From: Roseibium algicola
Lineage (GTDB): Bacteria; Pseudomonadota; Alphaproteobacteria; Rhizobiales; Stappiaceae
Length of the DNA: 64,000 bases
Direction of reading: 5' to 3'
Assembly: GCF_001999245.1 (NCBI RefSeq)
Contig: NZ_CP019630.1
Span: forward strand, 1,054,001-1,118,000
The notes beneath the pieces are model-generated. The model worked only from the letters and a program-made list of their open reading frames with translations. It was not told where the DNA came from and made no database searches. The position numbers and the translations under genes are program-made. Positions 35,403 to 44,301 of this stretch are shown piece by piece. How positions within the stretch are numbered: the stretch's first letter is position 1; each line of letters starts with the position of its first letter.

Positions 35403-36425
35403 TCAGCCTTGTGCGGCCCGCGCAACGTCGGCGTCCTCGCCGTCGTCATAGCCTATCATATTGAGCGGGCGGGCGTTTCGTCCATTCAATTCGCACCAGT
35501 GGACAAGTGCCTCCTCCGCGCCATGGGTCACCCAGATCTGCTCGGCACCCGTTTCCAGAATGGTGCGGCAAAGGTCGTCCCAGTCGGCATGGTCGGACAG
35601 GATCAGAGGCAACTCTGCCCCTCTTTGACGCGCCCGCGCCCGAACGCGCATCCACCCCGAGGCCATTGCCGCGACCGGGTCGCCGAACCGGCGGGACCAA
35701 CGGTCCGAAAGCTGGCCGGGCGGACACAAAACGATTTCACCGGCAAGCTCCTTGCCGCGCTGGCCGACAGGTTCGACATCGCCAAGTTCGATCCCCTGGC
35801 TTCGGTAATAGGCCGTCAGCTTCTCCAATGCGCCGTGAAGGTAGACCGTCTTTTGGTAACCGGCCGCCCGCAATTCTGCGAGAACACGTTGCGCCTTGCC
35901 GAGCGGATAGGCACCGACCAGATGGGTCTGCTCCGGAAACAGCTCCAGCGACGACAGCAGCTTGGCAATCTCCTCTCGCGCCGGGGGATGACGAAACACC
36001 GGCAGGCCGAAGGTCGCCTCGGTAACGAAGGTATCGCAGGGCACCACTTCGAAAGGCGCGCAGGTCGGGTCTGCCTGCCGTTTGTAGTCTCCCGATACGA
36101 CGGTTCGCCGCCCGGCAGATGACAGCAGAACCTGTGCAGAGCCAAGTACATGACCTGCAGGGTGCAGCGAGATCTCGACATCCCGAAGCTTCAACGTCTC
36201 GCCATATCCGATCGCCTGCGCCGATCCGCAGAAGTTCTCGCCATAGCGGATTGCCATGATGTCGAGGGTCTGGCCCGTTGCCAGCACCGCGCCATGACCC
36301 GAACGCGCATGATCTGCGTGGCCATGCGTGATGACCGCCCTTTCGACCGGGCGGACGGGATCGATATGGACACCTGCTTCAGGACAATAGAGGCCTTCGG
36401 GTGTCAGCGTCAGTAGATCGGACAT
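35403..36425 (-). CDS. Ligase-associated MBL-fold DNA exonuclease
   Basis: 340-residue metallo-beta-lactamase/beta-CASP nuclease. Metal-binding motifs are HGHADH (residues 34-39), HPAGHVLGS, SGDYKR and LSDHADW. This is the Exo component of the Lhr-Core/ATP-ligase DNA repair set, a metal-dependent 5' to 3' DNA exonuclease in the Pseudomonas putida example. In most genomes it is adjacent to the ligase gene; here the ligase is 4.7 kb further along the same strand, after a SnoaL-like gene, a beta-helix gene and an oppositely oriented RNA helicase gene. Confidence 0.92.
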   Translation of the reverse strand: MSDLLTLTPEGLYCPEAGVHIDPVRPVERAVITHGHADHARSGHGAVLATGQTLDIMAIRYGENFCGSAQAIGYGETLKLRDVEISLHPAGHVLGSAQVLLSSAGRRTVVSGDYKRQADPTCAPFEVVPCDTFVTEATFGLPVFRHPPAREEIAKLLSSLELFPEQTHLVGAYPLGKAQRVLAELRAAGYQKTVYLHGALEKLTAYYRSQGIELGDVEPVGQRGKELAGEIVLCPPGQLSDRWSRRFGDPVAAMASGWMRVRARARQRGAELPLILSDHADWDDLCRTILETGAEQIWVTHGAEEALVHWCELNGRNARPLNMIGYDDGEDADVARAAQG

Positions 36426-36517
36426 CCGTCGCTAGATAGGTCTGATTTGCGGATGTGCCATGGCCATTCGGCGAAAAGGTCGCATGGCCATGGTGTCGTG
36501 GTTCACTGGTAAGTGGC

Positions 36518-37441
36518 TCACTGACAATAGGAATACTCGATACGGCAGCCGCTTGCGCCGCTGTTCGAGCACCAGCCCATGGCAAAGTTCATCGCTGCCT
36601 GCTCGCTGTCGCCAGCGCCAATACCGTTGCTGGAAGGCGAAACAGCCAATGCATGGCACCTTGCCTGGGTGGCGTCCGCAATCCGGCATTGATTGTTGCC
36701 GCAATATTGCATGGCGAATTGTTCCGCGGCTGCCCTGGTGGGGGCAGCGCCATGACCAAAGGCTCCACCAGGTGCCAGGGCAAACGCCATCCAGCCACTA
36801 CCGAGTTGCTGAGCCACTTTCGTGGCCGGCTGCGCAGACGCCTGCGCACCACAAGCTTGATAGACACCGTCAATCTTCGAGCCGTTGGAGCACATGATTC
36901 CGCCCCACTGGAAACCGCGCAATCCGCTGTCGGCCACAACTTCAAACCAGTCGTAGCCGTCCATTCGAACACCACTGTTTTTCAGGATGGTGACCCAGGT
37001 CCCCTCCGAAAGGCTGCCGACCTGCGCGAAATTCGTTCCCGGACCTGCGCGCAACTTGCCCCCCCGAGATTGGCCCTGGAGATTCAATTGCGTTTCATTT
37101 TTTCCAACAGCGTTGCTTGCCTGGCTCTGGCCGATGGAATCTGGCGCCGCTATTTCGCAGTTATGCGACACATCGCCAAGCCAGAGTTCAGGAACGGCTT
37201 TAGCCTGCTCAAAAGAGATTTCCTCGTCATCGTTGAAGTAACCACCCCGCCCGTCCGGCACCAGGATTGTCTTGCCGTTGATATCCTCGAGAATTGCGCG
37301 TCCCTCTTCCGGGATCGTTTCAATGAAGACGAACTCATTGCCGAGTTTGCAACGATAATTGAGGCTTTCCGAAGCATTTGCGCTTTCACCTGCACAAAGA
37401 ACGGTTACTGACAAAAGTCCCATAAATACCAATGCTTTCAA
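36518..37441 (-). CDS. Secreted SH3b-DUF4189 protein
   Basis: 307-residue protein. A TTG at 37441, five bases after AAGGGAGG, opens a signal peptide with core LVFMGLLSVTVLCAG and a likely cut after SANA. A bacterial SH3 domain lies near 125-185 (LRAGPGTNFAQVGSLSEGTW). A C-terminal DUF4189 domain, about 220-307, contains six Cys and the phrase GHGAAPTRAAAEQFAMQYC. Probably periplasmic or cell-wall associated. It lies between the exonuclease gene and the divergent Lhr helicase gene and has no evident role in DNA repair. Confidence 0.8.
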   Translation of the reverse strand: MKALVFMGLLSVTVLCAGESANASESLNYRCKLGNEFVFIETIPEEGRAILEDINGKTILVPDGRGGYFNDDEEISFEQAKAVPELWLGDVSHNCEIAAPDSIGQSQASNAVGKNETQLNLQGQSRGGKLRAGPGTNFAQVGSLSEGTWVTILKNSGVRMDGYDWFEVVADSGLRGFQWGGIMCSNGSKIDGVYQACGAQASAQPATKVAQQLGSGWMAFALAPGGAFGHGAAPTRAAAEQFAMQYCGNNQCRIADATQARCHALAVSPSSNGIGAGDSEQAAMNFAMGWCSNSGASGCRIEYSYCQ

Positions 37442-37560
37442 AAGAACCTCCCTTAGGTCATATTCGCGCAGAATTGACCATAGGTCACCTGAACACAAGC
37501 TGAACAATCAAGGAACATTCCCCCTCGCCTTTCACCCATCCCTGGCCTAAAACCAAAGCC

Positions 37561-40065
37561 ATGGACGTGCAGTTGCTACCAAACAGATTCCAAAGCTGGT
37601 TTGCCTCGCGGGGATGGGCTCCAAGGCCCCATCAGCTGCAACTGATCGATCATCTGCAACAGGGCCATTCCACCCTGCTGATTGCGCCAACGGGCGCCGG
37701 GAAGACCCTGGCAGGCTTTCTGCCCAGCCTGGTGGAACTGGAAGCGCGGGGAAAGCGCAAACCCGGTTCCGCGGGCAATGGCATCCACACACTTTACATC
37801 TCGCCGCTGAAGGCACTTGCGGTCGATATTGCCCGCAACCTGGAGGCTCCGGTTTCGGAAATGGATCTTGCCGTCCGGCTGGAAACCCGCACCGGTGACA
37901 CGCCCTCTCACAAGCGCCAGCGGCAAAAGCTCAATCCACCGGACATTCTGCTGACCACGCCGGAACAGATTGCCCTGCTTCTGTCGGATCCAGCCTCGGC
38001 ACGGATGTTTGCCTCGCTTCGAACCGTCATTCTGGACGAGTTGCATGCGCTGGTGACCTCCAAGCGTGGCGACCTCTTGGCACTTGGCCTGGCACGGCTG
38101 AGGCGTCTTGTCCCGAACCTCAGGACCATCGGGCTTTCGGCAACTGTCGCCGAACCGGATGACCTGCGCGCCTATCTTGTCGATCAGCCCGACCCGAATG
38201 GCCGGGCGCTGTCTCATGTCGTTGAGGTTGCCGGTGGCGCCAAGCCCGACATCTCGATCCTGGAGAGCGAAGAACGCGTTCCCTGGTCCGGCCACTCGTC
38301 GCGTTATGCCATTGCCGACATCTACAAGCTGATCAAGGCACACAACGTATCGCTGCTGTTCGTCAACACGCGCAGCCAGGCCGAAATGGTGTTTCAGGAA
38401 CTCTGGCGCATAAACGAAGACACGCTGCCGATCGCGCTGCATCATGGCTCGCTTGATGTCGGCCAGCGGCGGAAAGTCGAAACGGCCATGGCCTCCGGTG
38501 CGCTGAAGGCCGTGGTTGCCACCTCTTCGCTGGATATGGGCATCGACTGGGGCGATATCGATCTGGTGGTCAACATCGGCGCGCCGAAAGGGGCCAGCCG
38601 CCTTGCCCAGCGGATCGGCCGCGCCAACCACCGCATGGACGAACCGTCAAAGGCGATCCTCATCCCCTCCAACCGGTTCGAGGTGCTCGAGTGTCAGGCC
38701 GCCCTTGCCGCGTCGATGCGCGGTGATCAGGACACGCCGCCGCTGCGCCAGGGCGCACTCGATGTGCTTGCCCAGCATCTGCTCGGCCTTGCCTGCGCAG
38801 ACCCGTTGGATGCGTTGGATGTCTTTAATGAAATACGTTCCTCTGAAACCTACAGGCATCTCGACTGGGAGACGTTCGAGCGGGTGCTCGATTTCGTCGC
38901 CACCGGCGGCTACGCACTGAAAAGCTACGATCAATATGCCAAGCTGCGGAAAGGCCAGGACGGGCTTTGGCGGATTTCCCACCCGAAGATCGCGCAGCAA
39001 TACCGGCTTAATGTCGGCACCATTGTCGAAGCCCTGATGCTGAAGGTGCGGCTGGTGCGCTCCAAGGCTTCCGGACGAAGGACGCCCGTTGGCCGGGGCG
39101 GCCGGGTTCTGGGCGAGATGGAAGAGTATTTTCTGGAGCAGATGGCGCCGGGCGACACGTTTCTTTTCGGCGGCGAGGTGGTGCGTTTCGAGGGCATCCG
39201 CGAAAACGAGGCCTATGTCTCGCGCACCACATCGGACAATCCGATGATCCCGTCCTACATGGGCGGAAAATTTCCGCTCTCCACCTATCTCGCTGAAGGC
39301 GTCCGCACGATGCTGGCGACACCCGAGAGCTGGAAGGCGCTGCCCGAACAAGTGCGCGACTGGCTGAACATCCAGAGGGAGAAATCCGTCCTGCCAGCAA
39401 GGGACGGCTTGCTGGTGGAGACGTTTCCGCGCGCCAACAAGCACTACATGGTCTGTTATCCGTTCGAGGGACGATTGGCGCACCAGACACTTGGCATGCT
39501 GCTGACCAAGCGTCTGGAGCGGCTGGGTGCGAACCCGCTCGGCTTTGTCGCCAACGACTATGCGCTTGGCATATGGGGCCTCGGAGACCTGTCTCTGCTG
39601 TTTTCTTCCGGCAGAATTCCTCTCGACCGATTGTTCGAGGAAGACATCCTCGGCGACGATCTGGATGCCTGGCTCGCCGAATCCAGCCTCATGAAACGTA
39701 CGTTTCGTAATTGTGCCGTCATTGCCGGTCTGATCGAACGCCGCCACCCGGGGCTGGAGAAGTCGGGCCGGCAGGTAACCGTATCCTCGGACCTGATCTA
39801 TGACGTGCTGCGAGCCCATGAACCAGACCACATATTACTCAAGGCAACCTGGAACGACGCCGCCGAAGGACTTTTGGATATCTCGCGTTTGGGGGAACTT
39901 CTTGCCCGGATCCGCGGACGAATCACGCATACTGAACTTCCGCACGTCTCTCCCCTTGCCGTGCCAATTCTCCTGGAAATAGGGAAGGAACCGGTCTACG
40001 GGGAGGCCATGGACACGCTGTTGGCAGAGGCAGCCGAAGAACTCGTACTGGAGGCTATGGAATGA
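37561..40065 (+). CDS. lhr: Lhr-Core DNA helicase of the ligase-associated set
   Basis: 834-residue superfamily 2 DNA helicase. Motifs: APTGAGKT (I), ISPLKALA, TPEQ, DELH near residue 160 (II), SATV (III), ATSSLDMGIDWGDIDLV (V) and QRIGRANHR (VI). A winged helix and the Lhr-specific C-terminal domain follow. It translocates 3' to 5' on single-stranded DNA and unwinds RNA:DNA hybrids in characterised Lhr-Core proteins. Its stop overlaps the start of the metallophosphoesterase gene (ATGA), so the two are translationally coupled. Confidence 0.93.
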   Translation: MDVQLLPNRFQSWFASRGWAPRPHQLQLIDHLQQGHSTLLIAPTGAGKTLAGFLPSLVELEARGKRKPGSAGNGIHTLYISPLKALAVDIARNLEAPVSEMDLAVRLETRTGDTPSHKRQRQKLNPPDILLTTPEQIALLLSDPASARMFASLRTVILDELHALVTSKRGDLLALGLARLRRLVPNLRTIGLSATVAEPDDLRAYLVDQPDPNGRALSHVVEVAGGAKPDISILESEERVPWSGHSSRYAIADIYKLIKAHNVSLLFVNTRSQAEMVFQELWRINEDTLPIALHHGSLDVGQRRKVETAMASGALKAVVATSSLDMGIDWGDIDLVVNIGAPKGASRLAQRIGRANHRMDEPSKAILIPSNRFEVLECQAALAASMRGDQDTPPLRQGALDVLAQHLLGLACADPLDALDVFNEIRSSETYRHLDWETFERVLDFVATGGYALKSYDQYAKLRKGQDGLWRISHPKIAQQYRLNVGTIVEALMLKVRLVRSKASGRRTPVGRGGRVLGEMEEYFLEQMAPGDTFLFGGEVVRFEGIRENEAYVSRTTSDNPMIPSYMGGKFPLSTYLAEGVRTMLATPESWKALPEQVRDWLNIQREKSVLPARDGLLVETFPRANKHYMVCYPFEGRLAHQTLGMLLTKRLERLGANPLGFVANDYALGIWGLGDLSLLFSSGRIPLDRLFEEDILGDDLDAWLAESSLMKRTFRNCAVIAGLIERRHPGLEKSGRQVTVSSDLIYDVLRAHEPDHILLKATWNDAAEGLLDISRLGELLARIRGRITHTELPHVSPLAVPILLEIGKEPVYGEAMDTLLAEAAEELVLEAME

Positions 40066-40799
40066 GTGCCCTGACATCCCATTTGCGCAAATATGCTGCT
40101 GCGCCGGTATGTCATGACATTCAGATCAATGGCCAGCTGGTCGGTCTGCACGACAGCGGGATCTTGTGGTGGCCGGACGAGTCCACCCTGATCGTCGCGG
40201 ATCTCCATCTTGAAAAAGGGTCCAGCTACGCCCGACGCGGTGTGATGCTTCCGCCCTATGACACCGGAGCAACGCTGGAGAAACTTGCCGGCGTAATCGA
40301 TGCCTTCGATCCGGCTTGCGTCATTTGCCTTGGCGACAGTTTCCACGATCCCGACGGCTCCGACCGGTTGCCAGCGCCCTACCGCGCGATGCTGACGACC
40401 CTTCAGCTCGGCCGTGAATGGATCTGGGTCACGGGAAACCACGATCCGATTGCACCGGTGCGCCTGTGCGGTGTAACGGTTGACGAAATCACCATCGGCC
40501 CGCTGACCTTCCGGCACGAACCAATCGAGAAGGTCGGTTCCACGTCGACCGCAGGAGAAATCTGCGGACATCTGCATCCGGCCGCCCGCGTGCGCCGCTT
40601 CGGCCGCTCGATCCGGCGGGCCTGCTTCGTTACCGACGGCACCCGTCTTGTCCTGCCCGCCTTTGGCGCGTTGACCGGCGGCCTCAATGTCACCGATGAA
40701 GCCTATGGCATGCTCTTCCGGCGACGGCAGTTTTCCGTTTTCATGCTCGGTAATGACCGCCTGTTCCCCTTTACTGCCAGCCGTCTGGTCGGGGACTGA
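40062..40799 (+). CDS. pdeM: PdeM/MPE metallophosphoesterase of the ligase-associated set
   Basis: 245-residue calcineurin-like phosphoesterase. Metal-site motifs are VADLHLEKGSSYARRG (D-x-H), CLGDSFHD (GD), TGNHD and a later GHLHP with its His residues. In Pseudomonas putida the homologue is a manganese-dependent DNA endonuclease encoded with Lhr-Core, Exo and an ATP-dependent ligase. The ATG overlaps the helicase stop by four bases, so stoichiometric co-expression is likely. Confidence 0.92.
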   Translation: MSALTSHLRKYAAAPVCHDIQINGQLVGLHDSGILWWPDESTLIVADLHLEKGSSYARRGVMLPPYDTGATLEKLAGVIDAFDPACVICLGDSFHDPDGSDRLPAPYRAMLTTLQLGREWIWVTGNHDPIAPVRLCGVTVDEITIGPLTFRHEPIEKVGSTSTAGEICGHLHPAARVRRFGRSIRRACFVTDGTRLVLPAFGALTGGLNVTDEAYGMLFRRRQFSVFMLGNDRLFPFTASRLVGD

Positions 40800-40849
40800 C
40801 ACTTCATCTGCCGCTTGTGCTCATGGCTGCCGTTGGCTAAGCCAGAGCT

Positions 40850-41803
40850 ATGCTGACGAATTCTCCCGTACAAGCTTGCCACTCCGTCCATACCGACAGT
40901 GCTTCGCCAGCAATCGCTGCACTGAGTGATGCCGTTCGGAAGTTTGCGAAAACGGAAGGGGTCGCTCCGTCCCCACTCGGCTCCGTCTGGGCTTTGAAAC
41001 TGTCGGAATGCCTTCCCTATCACCGTGGCCGGAACAAGGGACTTTCGGTCGCCGTTGCCGTATCCGGGCTGAAACGCGTTTGCCTGGGTGACAAGCAGAT
41101 CGTCAATGACCCCGGCCACGTGATCGCGTTTCATGGTGACGCTTCTTACAGCGCAGTTGTCGAGGGCACACCGGCAAAGCCCTATCTGGCCCTCAAACTG
41201 CAATTGTCACCTGAGCTGATTGCTCAAACACTGGTTCGCCTTGCCGAAACCGATGCCCATGCGTCTTCCCCGGCCAAAGGCGCGCTTATCTCCTGTGAAC
41301 CGCTGGACGATGAACTTGCCGGTTCGCTGCTGCGCCTCGTCACCTCTTTTCGGGATCCGGCCGACTGCCATGTGCTGGCACCGCTGTGCCTGCAGGAAAT
41401 CTGTTACCGGATCCTGCGGTCCGACGCCTTTGGCGTCTTGAGGACCCTGGTTAGTGCAAGGGATGAAAGGCTGGTCAAGGCCTTGCGCTATATCGAGACC
41501 CATGCGGCACAACCGGAGCTGACGATTGCCGAAATCGCAGCCGAAGTTGCCATGAGCCCCTCCCATTTCGCACATGGTTTCACTGCTCTGTTCGGTCAGT
41601 CCCCGCTTCAATACCGCAAGCAGGTACGTCTCGACCGCGCCCGGCAACACCTACTGACGTCAAACGCCAGCGTGGCTCGTGCAGCCGAGGCTGCCGGCTA
41701 TGCAAGCACGTCTCACTTCACGCGTGATTTCAAATCGGCTTTCGGTTTGGCTCCGCGCCAATATGCCGAAACTCTGGACCCGCCTCGCCAGAACGGTACT
41801 TGA
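40850..41803 (+). CDS. AraC-family regulator with AraC_N domain
   Basis: 317-residue regulator: an N-terminal AraC_N-type sensing domain (about 20-190) and an AraC DNA-binding domain with two helix-turn-helices (about 215-312; TIAEIAAEVAMSPSHFAHGFTA and ARAAEAAGYASTSHFTRDFKSAFG). It stands 50 bases after pdeM on the same strand and about 110 bases before a small monooxygenase-fold gene, which is its most likely local target. Confidence 0.88.
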   Translation: MLTNSPVQACHSVHTDSASPAIAALSDAVRKFAKTEGVAPSPLGSVWALKLSECLPYHRGRNKGLSVAVAVSGLKRVCLGDKQIVNDPGHVIAFHGDASYSAVVEGTPAKPYLALKLQLSPELIAQTLVRLAETDAHASSPAKGALISCEPLDDELAGSLLRLVTSFRDPADCHVLAPLCLQEICYRILRSDAFGVLRTLVSARDERLVKALRYIETHAAQPELTIAEIAAEVAMSPSHFAHGFTALFGQSPLQYRKQVRLDRARQHLLTSNASVARAAEAAGYASTSHFTRDFKSAFGLAPRQYAETLDPPRQNGT

Positions 41804-41914
41804 GGAAAGTTCCGCAGGATCGGGCAGCCGTTCAGCAGGAATGGATCTGTCGCCAGCTACCTTGGCTGTTTATCCCATGCTGGCAACATACAGCCGACGC
41901 GGAAAGGATCCCCC

Positions 41915-42202
41915 ATGGCCATCAAAGTTGTCGTTCAATTCAAGGCTCTCAAGGACTGGCAAGAGGCGTTTGAAACCATCATGCACTCGGTTTCGGCCGA
42001 GCTTCCGGGCGTGTCCGGATGTCAGGGTGTCGAGGTTCTGAAGGACCTGGACGATGCATGCCGCTTCACGCTTGTCGAAAGCTGGGAAAACGAAGCAATC
42101 CACAAGGCACATATCGACGGACTCATTGCTGACGGAACCTGGGCCATGATTTCCGGTCATCTCGCCGAAGATCCGGTAAGTGGCTATTTTCAGACGCTCT
42201 AG
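41915..42202 (+). CDS. Antibiotic biosynthesis monooxygenase (ABM)-fold protein
   Basis: 95-residue protein with the ferredoxin-like ABM/YgiN fold: VVVQFKALKDWQEAFE, LPGVSGCQGVEVL and FTLVESWENEAIHKAHI are typical of the three strands and helices. It may be a quinol- or polyphenol-handling monooxygenase or a non-enzymatic relative. AAAGGA lies six bases before the ATG. Its stop overlaps the end of the convergent permease gene by four bases. Confidence 0.82.
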   Translation: MAIKVVVQFKALKDWQEAFETIMHSVSAELPGVSGCQGVEVLKDLDDACRFTLVESWENEAIHKAHIDGLIADGTWAMISGHLAEDPVSGYFQTL

Positions 42203-43329
42203 CGATCGGGCAAGGTCGTCACTTCAGGCGGCCTTTTCTCGCCTGCCTTCACCCAAGCAATGATCAGTTCGTAAAACACCGCCAGGATGACGGGCCCGAG
42301 GAAGAGACCGATCAAGCCATAGGCAATGGTGCCGCCGAGAACGCCGATCAGGATCACCAGCATCGGCACGTTGAGGCCACGGGACATCAGGATTGGCCGC
42401 AAGACATTGTCGATGAGCATCACCGGAACCATCAGCACGGTGAACAGGAGTGCCGGCACCAGTTCCCAGGAGCTCCAGGCCCAGATGATCGTGGGAATAA
42501 TCACCAGTGCCGGACCAATCTGGATGATGCACAGGATCAGCGCCACGAAGGTCAGGACGCCGGCAAGCGGCACGGAAAACGATATCAGCACGATCCCCGT
42601 CAGCAGCCCCTGGACGACAGCAACACCAATGACACCGCGCGAGACGTTGCGGATGGTGGCACCGGCCAGATCGACAAATTCCGATCCGCGCGGCGCGATG
42701 ATGCGGTCGGCAAACAGCTTGCTGCCCTTTGCCAGAGACGGGGCCGGCACAAACAGGCAGCCTGCGAGTACGATGGAGACGATGAAGAACAGCACGCTGC
42801 CACTGAGCGAAGCCAGAACACCGAGGATGCGGCTGCCGGCCGGAACCAGCGTCGGCCCGACCTTGGCCAGGAGTTGTTCCAGCCCCTGACCGGCGAGTTG
42901 CCAGATCTCGGAAATCTTGGCACCGACGACCGGCAACCCGGCGAGTTTCTCAGGCAGGGGCGGCAGCTTGAGGACGCCGTTCGCCATGCCGTGGTACCAG
43001 CCCTGAAGCGTGTCCACGAGACTGACGATCAACACGGCAACGGGACCGATCACGATTGCAAGACAGCAGAGCGTGATCAGGACTGCTGCAAGAACCTTTC
43101 GTCCACCAAGCCTGGCGACGAGCCAGTCAAACACCGGATAGAGTGCGACCGTCAGCACAACCGCCCAGACCAGGAACAGAAAGAACGGCGCGACGAGCTG
43201 AAGTGAAAAATAGGCAAAGAGCCCCAGAACGCCCAGGCGGATGGCGATATCGATGACCTTTGCATCCAGTGTCGGGTCAGGTTTCACAACTGTTTCCACC
43301 CGTGGTGTGGATGAGGGTTCTTCTGTCAT
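42199..43329 (-). CDS. AI-2E/PerM-family permease
   Basis: 376-residue polytopic protein of the AI-2E transporter family (UPF0118), with about eight helices and a central soluble segment (about 90-170). The end shows PMLVILIGVLGGTIAYGLIG and FLGPVILAVFYELI, typical of the family. Substrate unclear; members include sodium/proton antiporters. ATG 43329 follows GGGGCAGGCGG; a TTG at 43344 is less likely. Confidence 0.85.
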   Translation of the reverse strand: MTEEPSSTPRVETVVKPDPTLDAKVIDIAIRLGVLGLFAYFSLQLVAPFFLFLVWAVVLTVALYPVFDWLVARLGGRKVLAAVLITLCCLAIVIGPVAVLIVSLVDTLQGWYHGMANGVLKLPPLPEKLAGLPVVGAKISEIWQLAGQGLEQLLAKVGPTLVPAGSRILGVLASLSGSVLFFIVSIVLAGCLFVPAPSLAKGSKLFADRIIAPRGSEFVDLAGATIRNVSRGVIGVAVVQGLLTGIVLISFSVPLAGVLTFVALILCIIQIGPALVIIPTIIWAWSSWELVPALLFTVLMVPVMLIDNVLRPILMSRGLNVPMLVILIGVLGGTIAYGLIGLFLGPVILAVFYELIIAWVKAGEKRPPEVTTLPDR

Positions 43330-43518
43330 GTCCGCCTGCCCCAACAGCCTGAAAAATCTTTGGACTTGAGAATAGCCGCGGCGGCGGCAAGCGCCAGCGG
43401 AAAGTGCGCGAACATGCGGTTTCCGACGATAACATTCGGCGTTCAGTCAGATGGGTAAGCCCGGTAGGACACAATCGGCTCGAGAAGACGAAATCGGGCG
43501 GGCCGAGATCGGGTCTGC

Positions 43519-44301
43519 CTAGTCCTTGCGGAAGATCACACCGGCGAGCCAGCCTGTGAAAATGGCCAGTGACACCGCGAGGAGGCCATAGAAGAACGGA
43601 TAGGACTGCGCCAATTCAAAGGTGACCTGTTCGAAACCGCTTTTGGCAACAGCCAGCGTCTGCTCCGTCTGGGCCACCACCTCGCCGTGGAGGAAGAGGA
43701 AGCTTTTGACCTTGTAGTCGCCCACGGGGATGTTGGCTGGCAGGGGGATATTTGTTCGGAACATTGTGTCGGTCAGAAAGGTGATCGAGGTCTGCTGTTC
43801 CGAGTAAAGACCCATCTGCTCCCGCAGCCGGACGAAGGCGCGGCGAAAATCATCCCTGTCTGACAGAGCGACATTGGAAACGCCCGAGACAGCCAGGTTG
43901 ATGTGGTTGAGGCCGATGCCAAGGTCGTCAAGAACCGTGCGGTTCGCAAGGTTGCCGATATTGATGGTGCTGGCGACCGCGTAGTAGGAAGGGACGTTCT
44001 GGAACCGCTCGGCCTCCCGGTTCACCCAAACGCCCAGAAAACGGCCCTTGCGCCGCGTGGTGATGTCCTGCGGTGGTCCTTCCACGACGATGGCCAGTTC
44101 ATAGCCGCTCGGATCGTTGGGTTGGCGCTCGATGTTGCTTGCCTGCCCGAAGATGACGATTTCCGTGCCCGTGAAATTGGACTGGATCGAAATCAGATCC
44201 GAGGACAGGGACGTCACCAGTTCCTGGTTCGGCCGGCTCTGGGCAGCAGCGCCGGTTACCAGGCCAACGACAATCGACAGAAGCAGGATCAGCCGGCTCA
44301 T
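43519..44301 (-). CDS. Alph_Pro_TM (TIGR02186) membrane protein
   Basis: 260-residue protein with a signal peptide (ILLLSIVVGLVTGAAAQ), a periplasmic part beginning ELVTSLSSDLISIQSNFTG and one C-terminal helix (FFYGLLAVSLAIFTGWLAG). It belongs to the alphaproteobacterial Alph_Pro_TM family, which is regularly coupled to a TauE/SafE permease. Its ATG overlaps that permease's stop by four bases. It is likely a periplasmic partner for anion export. Confidence 0.88.
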   Translation of the reverse strand: MSRLILLLSIVVGLVTGAAAQSRPNQELVTSLSSDLISIQSNFTGTEIVIFGQASNIERQPNDPSGYELAIVVEGPPQDITTRRKGRFLGVWVNREAERFQNVPSYYAVASTINIGNLANRTVLDDLGIGLNHINLAVSGVSNVALSDRDDFRRAFVRLREQMGLYSEQQTSITFLTDTMFRTNIPLPANIPVGDYKVKSFLFLHGEVVAQTEQTLAVAKSGFEQVTFELAQSYPFFYGLLAVSLAIFTGWLAGVIFRKD

